A stretch of 64,000 bases of DNA from Flavobacterium sp. N3904 (GCF_025947305.1 NZ_CP110009.1:2211501-2275500); one strand, 5' to 3'. Shown: positions 17,034 to 26,339, numbered from the stretch's first letter. Notes: generated by a model not told the origin, from the sequence alone. A program made the numbers and translations.

Positions 17034-17318
17034 TTATCTTTTTGAGATTTTATTGTTATTTATTTGTCGTTGTCTCGAACATTTGAATCGGCCTTCTTGA
17101 AAGTTTCTTAATTTCTCGTGTTTTGTTTTTCGGCCTTGTACTCGTTCGCGCCACATTTTGAAACTGGATGGTTTCATTTCGGCGCGCATAAGGTTGATTA
17201 CTTCCTGTTCTTTTAGACCAAATTGAATAAAAATCGCATCAAAAGTTGTTCGGTCTTCCCATGCCATTTCTATGATACGGTCTCTTTCTATTGGTGTTAG
17301 AGTAATTTTTGAATTCAT
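17034..17318 (-). CDS. TIGR03643/DUF2805 family protein
   Basis: 94 residues. The conserved core TPIERDRIIEMAWEDRTTFDAIFIQFGLKEQEVINLMR followed by SSFKMWRERVQGRKTKH identifies this family, which looks like a small HTH-type DNA-binding fold (my reading in two overlapping parts). The C-terminus is strongly basic. Members are commonly beside photolyase genes; no function is established. A longer frame reaches upstream to 17369, but ATG 17318 matches the family start and avoids overlap with the photolyase gene. Confidence 0.85.
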   Translation of the reverse strand: MNSKITLTPIERDRIIEMAWEDRTTFDAIFIQFGLKEQEVINLMRAEMKPSSFKMWRERVQGRKTKHEKLRNFQEGRFKCSRQRQINNNKISKR

Positions 17319-17349
17319 ATAAATCGATTTTTGTTGTAGTTGTGAATTT

Positions 17350-18834
17350 TTAGTCGCTATCTCCAACATCGGCCATAGTGTGTAATTTTAATATTCTGTT
17401 GTTTTCTTCTTTCACAAGAGGATTTTTCTTCATGTCCCACAAAAAATCACTTGCATGTTTTCTAGTTCGGTCAATATTCACAATTGGTTTTGGATAATCT
17501 ACACCCAAATCAAAATTGCAAAATTTTTGATCCAAAAAAGTCATTTTTGATGGATTGTGAATGAATGGGATAGGTAGATTTTCTAACTCCGGAACCCATT
17601 TTTTTATAAATTCTCCATTAGGATCGTGTTCTAAACTGTTTTTTAACGGATTGTAAATGCGCAGCATATTGATTCCGGTTTCTCCAGCTTGCATTTGCAA
17701 TTGCGGAAAATGAATTCCGGGTTCAAAATCCAGAAACATTTGAGATAAATGTTGGGTTGCTTCCTGCCAAGGCTGCCAAAGATTATGGGTAAAAAAGGAA
17801 ACTACCATAGCCCGCATTCTGAAATTCAAATAGCCTGTTTGATTCAAGCATCGCATACAAGCGTCTATTATCGGGAATCCTGTTTGTCCTGTTTGCCAAG
17901 CTTGGATGTAAGAATCGTTTATTTTCTTTTTTAAAGTATGATAGCCTTTGTTGACGCTTTCAAATTCCATGATTTCTTCCATTTCAAATTTTTGAATGAA
18001 ATGAGCTTGCCATGTTAATCTGGAGACAAAAGAGTCAATTTGTTTTTTGTCAGTACTGATAAATCGAAAATTGGCAGCTTTTTGTAAAACTTGTCTTGAG
18101 GATAAATTGCCCCAAGCAATATAAGGCGATAAACGGCTGCAACTTTTTCTGGCCAATAAAGGCTTCGAAATATTGCGGTTGTAATCTAAATACCGATTGG
18201 CAAAGAAACTTTCCAGATATTTATTGGCCATAGAACTTCCGCCTTTCTGAAAAGCATCATTTGAATTGGTTTCCAGAGGTATTGTTTCGAAATTGTTTTC
18301 AAGACTTACTATATCTTCCAAAGACATAAAATTTTGTGATTTACCCTCAAAAACAAATTGTTTGGAATTCATATAATCTTCCCAAAGACTTACCCAATTT
18401 TTTCTGTTTTCTAATTTTCTAAAGATGCCATTATTGATGTTCTCTTGCCAATGGATGACATTGTTTTTGCAAAAGCGTTTAAAGGATTTGTCTCTTTCAT
18501 AAGTAGTTTTGATACCTGTCTCCTGATGGGAAAAAACAGTATCAATTTTGTAAATTTCTTGAATCGAATTGATAATCGAAATCACTTCGCCAGAAACGCT
18601 TAGGATTTTTGTATTGAAAGGAACAAGTTGTTGGTTAATATCTTGAATGGATTGTTTGATAAAGTTCCAATGTCTCTCGCTATAATGGCCATCATTTTGT
18701 AATGAATTTTCAAAAACATACAATAATAAAGTAGGCTTATTGGACTGAATGGCATTGAATAGGGCTTCGTTATCTTGCAAACGAAGATCTCTTTTGAACC
18801 AAACGATATTGATGTGACTTTTATTTGTGCTCAT
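17350..18834 (-). CDS. Cryptochrome/photolyase family flavoprotein
   Basis: 494 residues. Antenna domain: [24 protein letters not shown] domain: [54 protein letters not shown], and [21 protein letters not shown]. The last block differs from the class I WAAGTGCDAAPYFR signature, so this belongs to another branch. The four-Cys pattern of iron-sulfur (FeS-BCP) photolyases is not visible. Whether it repairs CPD or 6-4 photoproducts or acts as a light sensor cannot be told. It is flanked by DUF2256 (start codons overlap its frame) and TIGR03643, a recurring photolyase neighbourhood. Confidence 0.9.
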   Translation of the reverse strand: MSTNKSHINIVWFKRDLRLQDNEALFNAIQSNKPTLLLYVFENSLQNDGHYSERHWNFIKQSIQDINQQLVPFNTKILSVSGEVISIINSIQEIYKIDTVFSHQETGIKTTYERDKSFKRFCKNNVIHWQENINNGIFRKLENRKNWVSLWEDYMNSKQFVFEGKSQNFMSLEDIVSLENNFETIPLETNSNDAFQKGGSSMANKYLESFFANRYLDYNRNISKPLLARKSCSRLSPYIAWGNLSSRQVLQKAANFRFISTDKKQIDSFVSRLTWQAHFIQKFEMEEIMEFESVNKGYHTLKKKINDSYIQAWQTGQTGFPIIDACMRCLNQTGYLNFRMRAMVVSFFTHNLWQPWQEATQHLSQMFLDFEPGIHFPQLQMQAGETGINMLRIYNPLKNSLEHDPNGEFIKKWVPELENLPIPFIHNPSKMTFLDQKFCNFDLGVDYPKPIVNIDRTRKHASDFLWDMKKNPLVKEENNRILKLHTMADVGDSD

Positions 18835-18976
18835 TTTTTTTGCTAATGATTTTGTTTCTCCTGCATTTTTCGCTACAATATTTCACGTCATCCCAAATAT
18901 GTTTCCATTTTTTACGCCAATTAAAAGGACGTTTACATACCACACAAATTTTTGACGGCAGCCCTGATTTTTTCAA
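18821..18976 (-). CDS. DUF2256 zinc-finger small protein
   Basis: 51 residues, starting with TTG at 18976. It reads [17 protein letters not shown] then [20 protein letters not shown], the full DUF2256 signature. CxxC plus CxxxC form a probable zinc knuckle. An in-frame stop just upstream and the lack of any ATG make TTG the only reasonable start. It begins 4 bp after the ABC1 kinase stop, and its last 14 bases overlap the start of the photolyase gene, showing tight coupling. DUF2256 is commonly found next to or fused with photolyases; the role is unknown. Confidence 0.9.
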   Translation of the reverse strand: MKKSGLPSKICVVCKRPFNWRKKWKHIWDDVKYCSEKCRRNKIISKKNEHK

Positions 18977-18980
18977 ACTG

Positions 18981-20288
18981 CTATTCGTATTTTTTATACT
19001 GATTCACCACAATATTGGCTTTCAAATCAAATAACAAATTGTACAGCCCAAAAAAGGTTCGGTTCATATAAATAAAATGCTTCGAACCACGATTACCGTT
19101 CATTTTTTTCAAGTTGGTGTCTTTCGAGAATCGTTCTCCGAGTTGGGCAATATTTCCAAAAAATTCCGGATCCGAAAAATCAAAGGTTTCTCCCTGAAAA
19201 GGTTGAGTGAAAAGGGATAATAAATCATAAAACATTTGAGTGAAATAGGCAATCTCTTCCTCAGAATCATCCGCTCTTAGAATTTCCAATTCAAAAAGTT
19301 TTTTGTTGAACAATTGTTTGTTGTCAAGGATTTTTGGGTCTACCAATTCAAAATACGGAATGTAAAAATCATTTGGAATTTTCTTCATGCAACCAAAATC
19401 CAAAGCAACCAATTGAAGGTCATTATTAACCAAAAAATTACCAGGATGCGGGTCGGCGTGTACTTTCTTTAAAATATGAATTTGATACATATAAAAATCC
19501 CATAATGCTTGTCCCAGTTGGTTTCCTAATTCGTGATTTTTGTTTTTGGCAGTGAATTCAGAAAGATGAATTCCTGTCATCCAGTCCATCGTGATGATTT
19601 TCTCGGAAGAGAACTCCGGATAATATTCGGGAAAAACTAGATGCTCTATTTTTTTGCAAGCGGCAACGACTTCCTGACTTTGCTGAAGTTCGAGTATATA
19701 ATTGGTTTCTTCAATCAATTTGTCTTCGACTTCTTTAAAATACTTATCGGAGTCTTTTCCTTGAAGATTAAACATTCGAATAGCAATGGGTTTTACCAAA
19801 GCCAAATCTGAAGAAATACTATTGGCAACACCAGGATATTGAATTTTTACGGCCAGTTTTTTACCATTTTTCATGGCAATATGCACTTGTCCAATGCTCG
19901 CTGCATTAACCGAATTGGCATTAAATTCGTCAAAAACTTCATAAGGTGTTTTTCCCAAGTTGGATTTAAAGGTTTTCAAAACCAAAGGTGCAGAAAGAGG
20001 TGGTACAGAAAACTGCGACAACGAAAATTTCTCTACATAGGCCTGTGGTAGGAAACTTTTGTCCATGCTCAGCATTTGGGCTACTTTGAGGGCACTTCCT
20101 TTTAAACTCTTTAGACCATCATAAATATCTTCGGCATTGTTTTCATTGAGTTTGTCTCGGGTCAAATCAGAGTTGACCATTTTTTCTCCGTAATATTTCA
20201 AGTAGTTCACACCTACTTTTGCACCGGTTTGCACCAGTTTTGATGCTCTTTCAATTTTGGAAGTTGGGATATAGTCTATCGTTTTCAT
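18981..20288 (-). CDS. ABC1/AarF (UbiB-like) atypical kinase
   Basis: 435 residues. Kinase-like elements: KNGKKLAVKIQYPGVANSI (ATP-binding Lys), the KxGQ-like N-terminal ALKVAQMLSMD segment, catalytic HADPHPGNFLV and metal site LDFGCMKK. ABC1 proteins are ATPases that support isoprenoid quinone or other lipid metabolism. Here it lies in a photolyase-linked operon after a TetR regulator (TAATG overlap) rather than with quinone genes, so a role in pigment or lipid homeostasis under light is possible but unproven. Confidence 0.9.
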   Translation of the reverse strand: MKTIDYIPTSKIERASKLVQTGAKVGVNYLKYYGEKMVNSDLTRDKLNENNAEDIYDGLKSLKGSALKVAQMLSMDKSFLPQAYVEKFSLSQFSVPPLSAPLVLKTFKSNLGKTPYEVFDEFNANSVNAASIGQVHIAMKNGKKLAVKIQYPGVANSISSDLALVKPIAIRMFNLQGKDSDKYFKEVEDKLIEETNYILELQQSQEVVAACKKIEHLVFPEYYPEFSSEKIITMDWMTGIHLSEFTAKNKNHELGNQLGQALWDFYMYQIHILKKVHADPHPGNFLVNNDLQLVALDFGCMKKIPNDFYIPYFELVDPKILDNKQLFNKKLFELEILRADDSEEEIAYFTQMFYDLLSLFTQPFQGETFDFSDPEFFGNIAQLGERFSKDTNLKKMNGNRGSKHFIYMNRTFFGLYNLLFDLKANIVVNQYKKYE

Positions 20289-20947
20289 TATTTGTTGTTT
20301 ATTTTTTCTTTGAAAATGAATTTTCCAAAATCAATTAAGCTATCAATAGGTGTAATGGTTATTAATTCGAAAGAAACTTTAACTGATTTTTCGATGTAGA
20401 TATCTGTTTTCTCAAATGAAGGGGATGAATCTTCCATCCAAAATTTTAGGGTTAACAGAAATTGAACCCAAAATGATTCGGTTAAAACTTTTTCTTGGTA
20501 TTGTTGTAGTTTTTCAATTTTAATTCGAAAGTCATCTGTAATTATTTCGGAGATATAGTCTTTGAATTTGGTTCTAAACTCAGACAGAATCATTAGGTTT
20601 TTCAGTTGATTTTGGTGCTGTTTCAAAGCCATGATTGTATAGCTTCTATTGGCGGTAATTAATTCGAAGAAAGTAAAGTAAAAACTCAGCAGTTTGGTTT
20701 TCATGTCGTAACTTTCGTAATTATCGTCCTTCTGCAAGAGTTCAATTGTTTTGTCAAAAAACATATTGAATATTTCTTTTTCGATACTTTCCAATGTGCC
20801 AAAAAAAGTATAGAATTCAGCTTCTGTAAAATCATTCACTTTGGAAAAATGAAATACAGATTTCGGTTTTTCATTATGTTCTAAAGTATAGTTCATATAC
20901 ATTGACACAATAAGGTCTTTGGATAAAGGGGATTTTTTAGTTGCCAT
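20288..20947 (-). CDS. TetR-family transcriptional regulator
   Basis: 219 residues, all alpha-helical. The N-terminal 60 residues fit a TetR HTH (KDLIVSMYMNYTLEHNEKPKSVFHFSKVNDFTEAEFYTFFGTLESI in two blocks; FYTFFGTLESIEKEIF replaces the usual FYYHFPSKEEL). The C-terminus would be the ligand and dimer domain. It is the first gene of the ABC1-DUF2256-photolyase series and divergent from the TIGR01777 gene; a palindrome with TGTTTAAC arms lies in the shared promoter region and is its likely operator. Ligand unknown. Confidence 0.8.
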   Translation of the reverse strand: MATKKSPLSKDLIVSMYMNYTLEHNEKPKSVFHFSKVNDFTEAEFYTFFGTLESIEKEIFNMFFDKTIELLQKDDNYESYDMKTKLLSFYFTFFELITANRSYTIMALKQHQNQLKNLMILSEFRTKFKDYISEIITDDFRIKIEKLQQYQEKVLTESFWVQFLLTLKFWMEDSSPSFEKTDIYIEKSVKVSFELITITPIDSLIDFGKFIFKEKINNK

Positions 20948-20983
20948 GATAATAGATGTTTAATTTGATTGTAAAGATAACGA

Positions 20984-21013
20984 TGTTTAACTTATTATTA
21001 ATAATGTTAAACA
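20984..21013. promoter_or_regulatory. Probable TetR operator in divergent promoter region
   Basis: Perfect arms TGTTTAAC (20984-20991) and GTTAAACA (21006-21013) with 14 bp between, itself rich in TTATTAATAA. It lies between the tetR start and the -7 element of the plus-strand gene, where it could control both directions. Confidence 0.55.
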
Positions 21014-21024
21014 AAACATTAACT

Positions 21025-21032
21025 TATATTTG
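21025..21032 (+). promoter_or_regulatory. -7 element for the TIGR01777 gene
   Basis: TATATTTG, 35 bp before the ATG at 21068. No exact TTTG at the -33 position. Confidence 0.5.
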
Positions 21033-21067
21033 CATAATCATAATTGATAGCCCTAATTTATATAGTA

Positions 21068-21979
21068 ATGAAAAAGAATGTTTTAATAACAGGAGGAACA
21101 GGATTTATTGGAAAGTATCTTACAGACGAACTAGTGCAAAGAGGGTTTTCTGTTTCAATACTTACCAGAAACAGTAAAACGAATACAAATGATATTTCTT
21201 ATTATATTTGGGACGTATCGACTCAAAATATTGAAGAGGCAGCAGTGCTCAATGCTGACTATATTATTCATTTGGCTGGTGAGAATATAGCCGATAAAAG
21301 ATGGACAGCCAAGAGGAAACTTGAAATTATCGAAAGCAGAACACAATCGGCGCAATTGATTTATTCTGTACTTAAAAAACACAATCATAAACTTGAAGCT
21401 TTTGTATCGGCCTCCGGTATTGGAATTTATGGTGCAATAAACGGAGAAGGAATCTGTACTGAAAACACATTGCCTGCCAATGATTTTATTGGAACTGTAT
21501 GCCAAGAATGGGAAAAATCGGCTGATTTAATTGCTAGTTTAGGAATTCGAACCGTAAAAATAAGAACGGGCTTGGTTTTGGGAAAGAATGGGGGAATATT
21601 AAATAAACTTACTCCGATTTTTAAAAATAGCTTTGGGAGTGCTTTGGGGTCAGGAAAACAATACATGCCTTGGATACATATTTATGATTTGTGTGAAATG
21701 TATATAGAAGCCATTAAAAACGAAAAAATGGTTGGTCCTTATAATGCTACAATCAATGACAGTACTACTAACTCAACTTTTTCAAGAGCATTGGCCAATA
21801 ATTTTGGTTATTCTATTTGGCTTCCTAATGTGCCGACTTTTTTAATCCGATTAGGAATGGGAGAAATGGCCTGTATTGTTTTGACAGGTAGGAGAGTTTC
21901 TTCGGATAAAGTCAAAAGTTTGGGTTTTAGATTCCGATTTAAGAGCCTAATGAGTGCACTAAAAAATTGTTTGAATTAA
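21068..21979 (+). CDS. TIGR01777 family NAD(P)-binding epimerase-like protein
   Basis: 303 residues of the atypical SDR39U1 group. Start VLITGGTGFIGKYLTDELVQRG, then IIHLAGENIADKRWTAKRK (family hallmark), SASGIGIYG, VKIRTGLVLGKNGG, and the C-terminal DUF1731-like VLTGRRVSSDKVKSLGFRFR. Substrate unknown. ATG 21068 was chosen over a TTG at 21044 because it gives the canonical strand start. Divergent from tetR and probably under the same operator. Confidence 0.92.
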   Translation: MKKNVLITGGTGFIGKYLTDELVQRGFSVSILTRNSKTNTNDISYYIWDVSTQNIEEAAVLNADYIIHLAGENIADKRWTAKRKLEIIESRTQSAQLIYSVLKKHNHKLEAFVSASGIGIYGAINGEGICTENTLPANDFIGTVCQEWEKSADLIASLGIRTVKIRTGLVLGKNGGILNKLTPIFKNSFGSALGSGKQYMPWIHIYDLCEMYIEAIKNEKMVGPYNATINDSTTNSTFSRALANNFGYSIWLPNVPTFLIRLGMGEMACIVLTGRRVSSDKVKSLGFRFRFKSLMSALKNCLN

Positions 21980-21982
21980 TGT

Positions 21983-22522
21983 TTATTTTAAAATACATTC
22001 AATTTTAGTATTTACATTTTTTGAAACTTTGGCAATTACAATACTTGGGATTACAATTTTAAAATCATCTGTATTCAAATTAAAATGAGATTCAATTTTG
22101 ATACCGTCTAATACTCTTTTAATTCTTGCTGTAACAGTGATTAACTTGGTTTGACCATGTATTTGTATTTTTCCTTTTATTTGGTATTCTTTCTCTGTTT
22201 CAGTAATGTCTTTCAAATCAAATTTTTCAATAATGCCTTTAAAAATGGCTTTTGAGTACTGATCACTTTCCATGTAATTGTTGTTGAAATGCTCTTTCAT
22301 CAAATCTCTTTTGAATTCAAACTTTTTGATGATGGCGACAAACGTAATCTGACTTTTATCGGGTATTAAAACACAACTGACTGCATCGTTTTGTGCTTCA
22401 ACTTCTTCAAACAAAGGTACTGAAGCTTCAAAATGGATAATACATTTTGAAGTAGTCAACTTTTCCTGAGCTTCGATTGCTGAAATAGATAAAATGAGAA
22501 ATAATAGAGTAAAACTTTTCAT
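21983..22522 (-). CDS. YceI-family secreted protein
   Basis: 179 residues with an N-terminal signal peptide (MKSFTLLFLILSISAIEAQ, cleavage near residue 18). The rest fits the YceI lipocalin-like fold: DAVSCVLIPDKSQITFVAIIKKFEF, MESDQYSKAIFKG, and IKGKIQIHGQTKLI. Members bind isoprenoid-type or other amphiphilic ligands in the periplasm. It faces the TIGR01777 gene with a 3-bp gap. Substrate unknown. Confidence 0.85.
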   Translation of the reverse strand: MKSFTLLFLILSISAIEAQEKLTTSKCIIHFEASVPLFEEVEAQNDAVSCVLIPDKSQITFVAIIKKFEFKRDLMKEHFNNNYMESDQYSKAIFKGIIEKFDLKDITETEKEYQIKGKIQIHGQTKLITVTARIKRVLDGIKIESHFNLNTDDFKIVIPSIVIAKVSKNVNTKIECILK

Positions 22523-22628
22523 GATTTTTTCTATTAAGGATTCTATCTAAAGTTACATTTTTTTGAGGACAATTATATCAAAATTTCGAAAAAAAATAGA
22601 AAAGGAGAAGGATTACTCTGGATAAAAA

Positions 22629-23177
22629 CTAATCTAAATTAATTTGGACATTATATTTTTTTAGCCCTTCCAATGTTTCTTTTGATGTATAATTGAAAAC
22701 CTCTTCATGCAGATCGCGCTCTTTTTTCAGCGCTATTTGTTTTAAAGAATTGCAAAAACGTTTTACATCTTCAAAATTCGATAAAATTAAACCGGGAACC
22801 GCTACGCTATTGCCTTCATTGTCTTTGGCTACCATTGTAAAATAGGAAGAATTACAATGCTTTTTGTAACCGGTCTGAATGTTCTCTGCTTCTACACGAA
22901 TGCCTACAATCATTGAACTTTTTCCAACATAATTTACCGAAGCTTTCATGGTCACGAGTTCGCCCACTTCTATGGGTTTTAGAAAATTTACGGTATCTAC
23001 AGATGCCGTTACACAATAATTTCCCGAAAATTTGGAACCACAGGCAAAAGCAATTTGATCCAGAAGTGATAAAATATAACCACCGTGAATTTTTCCGCTA
23101 AAATTGGTATGTGAAGGCAGCATCAATACCGAAATGCTGACATGAGATGAAACAACTGTTTTGTATATTTTCTCCAT
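22629..23177 (-). CDS. Acyl-CoA thioesterase, hotdog fold
   Basis: 182 residues. Hotdog helix and loop: SHTNFSGKIHGGYILSLLDQIAFACGSKF, followed by VDTVNFLKPIEVGELVTMKASVNYVGKSSM, the pattern of YciA/BACH-type cytosolic acyl-CoA thioesterases (Asp in LLDQIA is the probable catalytic acid). ATG 23177 is preferred; the upstream TTG at 23195 would overlap the preceding gene. It follows the small secreted-protein gene 4 bp downstream of its stop. Chain-length preference cannot be predicted. Confidence 0.9.
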   Translation of the reverse strand: MEKIYKTVVSSHVSISVLMLPSHTNFSGKIHGGYILSLLDQIAFACGSKFSGNYCVTASVDTVNFLKPIEVGELVTMKASVNYVGKSSMIVGIRVEAENIQTGYKKHCNSSYFTMVAKDNEGNSVAVPGLILSNFEDVKRFCNSLKQIALKKERDLHEEVFNYTSKETLEGLKKYNVQINLD

Positions 23178-23181
23178 AGGT

Positions 23182-23547
23182 TTATCTTTGGTCAAAAGGC
23201 GATTTTTCCTTTTGAATTGATGTTATAAAATACCTGGTTTCTCCCCACCAGACAAAGGTTCTGTACTTTTCGACATAAGTAAGCTTGACGTATTGTCCTT
23301 GTAAATCTTTCATTTTTTCTATTACCTCTTTGTCACTGTCCAAAACTGAAAATTTAAAAATTTGAGCGCCAGAAATCCCTTGGCTTAATTCCCCTTCCCA
23401 AGTTTTGATGACAACACCTTTATGACTTAATCGAATCAATTCGCCAGAGCGTATGCCTTCGCTAACAGGAACATAATAAATAAATGCAAAATAACTTAGA
23501 AAACCAATAGTGATTAATACTAAAATAAGGGCTAGAAATTTTTTCAT
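23182..23547 (-). CDS. Small exported or membrane-anchored protein, unknown function
   Basis: 121 residues. One N-terminal hydrophobic helix (about 4-26, FLALILVLITIGFLSYFAFIYY) without a lipobox, then a soluble beta-rich part with GELIRLSHKGVVIKTWEGEL and TFVWWGETRYFIT. I recall this protein being common in Flavobacteriaceae without assigned function. It lies between rmuC (6 bp) and the thioesterase gene in one operon. Confidence 0.8.
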   Translation of the reverse strand: MKKFLALILVLITIGFLSYFAFIYYVPVSEGIRSGELIRLSHKGVVIKTWEGELSQGISGAQIFKFSVLDSDKEVIEKMKDLQGQYVKLTYVEKYRTFVWWGETRYFITSIQKEKSPFDQR

Positions 23548-23553
23548 GTATTG

Positions 23554-24927
23554 TTAATTTAAAAGTGAATTTTCGTCTGTTTCGGCTCTTTTCAAAATAT
23601 TTTCGGGAAGTGCTTTTTTGGCTTTGGCTCCCATTTTTTTGAGTTTTTCAACACTGGTAATCAGGTTTCCTTTTCCATCGACCAATTTGTTCATGGCACC
23701 TTGGTATTCTACTTTGCTCTCGTCTATTTTTTTTCCAATTTTTATTAAATCGGTTACAAAACCTTCAAATTTATCATACAATGCTCCAGCTTGTCGTGCA
23801 ATCTCAAAAGCATTTTCCTGTTGTTTTTGGTTGGCCCACATGCTGTCAATCGTACGCAAAGTTGCCAATAGGGTAGATGGGGTAACAATCACTATATTTT
23901 TTTCGAATGCTTTGTTGTATAGTGAGGTGTCTTCATTGAGCGCTATCGCAAATGCGGGTTCCATAGGTATGAATAACAAAACAAAATCGGGACTCTCTAT
24001 TTGGTACAAATCCTGATAATTTTTGTTTCCCAATTGTTCTACGTGCAGTTTTATCGAATTCACATGCTCTTTTAAATAGCGAGTTTTTGCAGCTTCATCA
24101 TCATCTTCATTAATATACTTTTCATAAGCAACCAAAGAAACTTTAGAATCGACAACCATCTTTTTTCCGTCAGGTAAATTGACAACAACGTCTGGGAATA
24201 CACGATTGCCATCCTCAGTGGTATGGCTTTGTTGCACTTCGTATTCGCGTCCTTTTTCCAATCCCGATTTTTCAAGTACACGTTCCAAAACCAGTTCTCC
24301 CCAGTTTCCCTGCATTTTACTATCGCCTTTTAAGGCTTTGGTCAAGTTGATGGTTTCCTTGCTCATTTGAATATTCATTTCGCGCAAGCCCAATATTTGT
24401 TGACGCAAAGCAGCGTGGTAATCGATGCTTTCTTTGTGGGTGTCTTCGACTTTTTTCTCGAATAATTGAATTTTATCCTGCAATGGAGTCAGGATATTTT
24501 TCATATTCTCCTTGTTTTGCTCTGTAAATTTATTTGATTTCTCTTCTAATATTTTATTGGCAAGATTCTCAAATTCTTTGGTGAATTTTTCTTGAAGTTT
24601 CTCGACTTCTTCTTTTTGTTCTTTGTTGCGTTCCCAAAGATTTTCAAAATCAACTTCTTTTTTAGAAAGTTGTATAGCCAAGCTGTCTTTCTCGTTTCTG
24701 ATATTTTCTTTTTCTGCATTGGATGTTTCCAATTGTTTTTCGAAAGTATTTTTATCGAGTAAAAACTGCTCTTTTTGTTGGTTAAATTGTGAATTTAGTG
24801 CAATTAGTTTCTCTTCTAGGCTCACTTTTTCAGACTGAAAGCGTGCCGAAAAAATGAGTTTTCCAATAAAGATACCGATTGCAAGAGCAATAATAAAAAC
24901 CAATAATAGAGGAAGAATTGTTAACAT
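23554..24927 (-). CDS. rmuC: DNA recombination protein RmuC
   Basis: 457 residues. Membrane anchor at 3-25, a long coiled coil from about 30 to 185, then the RmuC nuclease-like domain: LTKALKGDSKMQGNWGELVLERVLEKSGL, DVVVNLPDGKKMVVDSKVSL, and VLLFIPMEPAFAIAL. The DVVVNLPD...DSKVS stretch corresponds to a PD-(D/E)xK-like core. In E. coli RmuC limits inversions at short repeats. It heads the operon with the small exported protein and thioesterase. Confidence 0.94.
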   Translation of the reverse strand: MLTILPLLLVFIIALAIGIFIGKLIFSARFQSEKVSLEEKLIALNSQFNQQKEQFLLDKNTFEKQLETSNAEKENIRNEKDSLAIQLSKKEVDFENLWERNKEQKEEVEKLQEKFTKEFENLANKILEEKSNKFTEQNKENMKNILTPLQDKIQLFEKKVEDTHKESIDYHAALRQQILGLREMNIQMSKETINLTKALKGDSKMQGNWGELVLERVLEKSGLEKGREYEVQQSHTTEDGNRVFPDVVVNLPDGKKMVVDSKVSLVAYEKYINEDDDEAAKTRYLKEHVNSIKLHVEQLGNKNYQDLYQIESPDFVLLFIPMEPAFAIALNEDTSLYNKAFEKNIVIVTPSTLLATLRTIDSMWANQKQQENAFEIARQAGALYDKFEGFVTDLIKIGKKIDESKVEYQGAMNKLVDGKGNLITSVEKLKKMGAKAKKALPENILKRAETDENSLLN

Positions 24928-25103
24928 AGATTTTCTTTTTTAAAAAAAGTAAAAGTACGCATTAATACGTAGTACTTAATTTTTAAAATTTAAATTTCAC
25001 TAAATTTTCTGAATCTAATACTAAATCAACAATTTTAAAAACAAGTGACGCAACCTTTTTCTTAAAGGCACATCTTATAGATATAACTTAACAAAATAAA
25101 GTA

Positions 25104-25970
25104 ATGAAAAAAATAATTTTAGTATTGTTCATAGCATTTGGCTTTTATTCGTGTACAGATACTCCGGATTATAATACTCCCAACTGTGGAAATGTAACAA
25201 ATCTTGCATACGAAAGTTTTAGCTATTGCGGTACTTTAAAAGAAAGCCCAAAACAGCCAGTATTTGTCGTTTTAAATTCGAAAGAAGAGTTTGATAAAAT
25301 ATTCACAAGTTGTCCGACATTCGCAGCTATTGATTTTCCTGATTTTACCCAAAAAAGAATATTGGGACTTTTCGCCGGACCAAAACCAACGAGTGGGTAT
25401 TCTATAAAAATCCAATCGGTTAAACAGGATGATTGTCAGATTGTAGTTGAATTTTTTGAAACTGAACTTACAGGCGATGCAGTGACCCCAACAGTAACAT
25501 ATCCTGCCGATTATATAGTGATTCCAAAATCGAGTAAGCCTATTTTCTTCCAAAAAGTCAATCAGATTAAGGACTATGTGGTTATAGGAACATATTTTGG
25601 TTTATGTTCTGGGACTGATTGTCAGCAATTTTATAAAATAGACAGTCAAAAAGTACTTCATTATTTAAAAGTGAATTATGGCTCATATGATTTTAATCAG
25701 TACGGTTTTAAAACATTGGTTTATAAAGATGATTTAGCTACTTTTTTGCAAAAAATCCCAACCGAAATTACAACTTTAAAAGGACAAACAAAAACGTTTG
25801 GTGAGCCAGACTCCCATGATCAGGGTGGTGTTTATTTTGAATGGAATCAAGGAGGTGTGATTACTAAAATATATTTAGATACTGATAATACAACCGATCA
25901 AAGTCAAAATGTTATCCTTTTTAAGAAAGCAATTCAAGATAAAATTGCCGAATTGAAAACTAAATCTTAA
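25104..25970 (+). CDS. PrcB-like lipoprotein
   Basis: 288 residues. Signal peptide with lipobox FYSC (Cys17) marks it as a lipoprotein. Residues about 75-150 fit a PrcB C-terminal-type domain: RILGLFAGPKPTSGYSIKIQSVKQDDCQIVVEFFET in two parts, then YPADYIVIPKSSKPIFF. In Treponema PrcB belongs to a protease complex; no PrtP-like partner is visible here. The C-terminal half (about 190-288) is unassigned. It is upstream of a frameshifted small gene and an ECF sigma gene. Confidence 0.7.
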   Translation: MKKIILVLFIAFGFYSCTDTPDYNTPNCGNVTNLAYESFSYCGTLKESPKQPVFVVLNSKEEFDKIFTSCPTFAAIDFPDFTQKRILGLFAGPKPTSGYSIKIQSVKQDDCQIVVEFFETELTGDAVTPTVTYPADYIVIPKSSKPIFFQKVNQIKDYVVIGTYFGLCSGTDCQQFYKIDSQKVLHYLKVNYGSYDFNQYGFKTLVYKDDLATFLQKIPTEITTLKGQTKTFGEPDSHDQGGVYFEWNQGGVITKIYLDTDNTTDQSQNVILFKKAIQDKIAELKTKS

Positions 25971-26015
25971 ATTTTTTAATATTGAAATAGCATCATAATT
26001 CTAAAATAAAAGCAC

Positions 26016-26296
26016 ATGAAAAATTTAATTTTTATTATTTCTTCATGGGCTTTTTATAATTTGAGAGGTAAACAAATTTCCATGAAAGAAATTATGAACA
26101 GTGAGCCTGAAAAATCTTTATTTTTACAAATGAGGGAGAATTTATTTCTGTTGAAACAGCTCAAAATTATTTTGAAAATGCTATAAAAGTTAGACCTACT
26201 TTTGCAGAGAGTGTTTGGGAAATCAATACTAATGACGGTTTGTTTTTGACTAATCAAAAAAGTGTATTCAAAGGCGAAATGGATAATGCCGATTAA
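26016..26296 (+). pseudogene. Frameshifted small gene (about 93 residues if repaired)
   Basis: Reading from ATG 26016 gives about 34 sensible residues up to an A-run (GAAAAATC near 26108). In the next frame a coherent sequence continues to TAA 26296: TNEGEFISVETAQNYFENA, VRPTFAESVWEINTNDG, then QKSVFKGEMDNAD. Adding one A would join both parts into a single frame. So this is a small gene with a 1-base deletion, or a sequencing error in a homopolymer. No family recognised. Confidence 0.5.
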
Positions 26297-26339
26297 TTGA
26301 AATCAAAACTAAAATAACAACAAATTCAATATCATTTTT

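Noticed and set aside
17350-18834. Iron-sulfur (FeS-BCP) photolyase
   Set aside because: The Cys residues do not show the CxxC-containing C-terminal set expected for the 4Fe-4S cluster.
17350-18834. Cryptochrome-DASH
   Set aside because: The C-terminal blocks do not read like DASH proteins; the subclass was left open.
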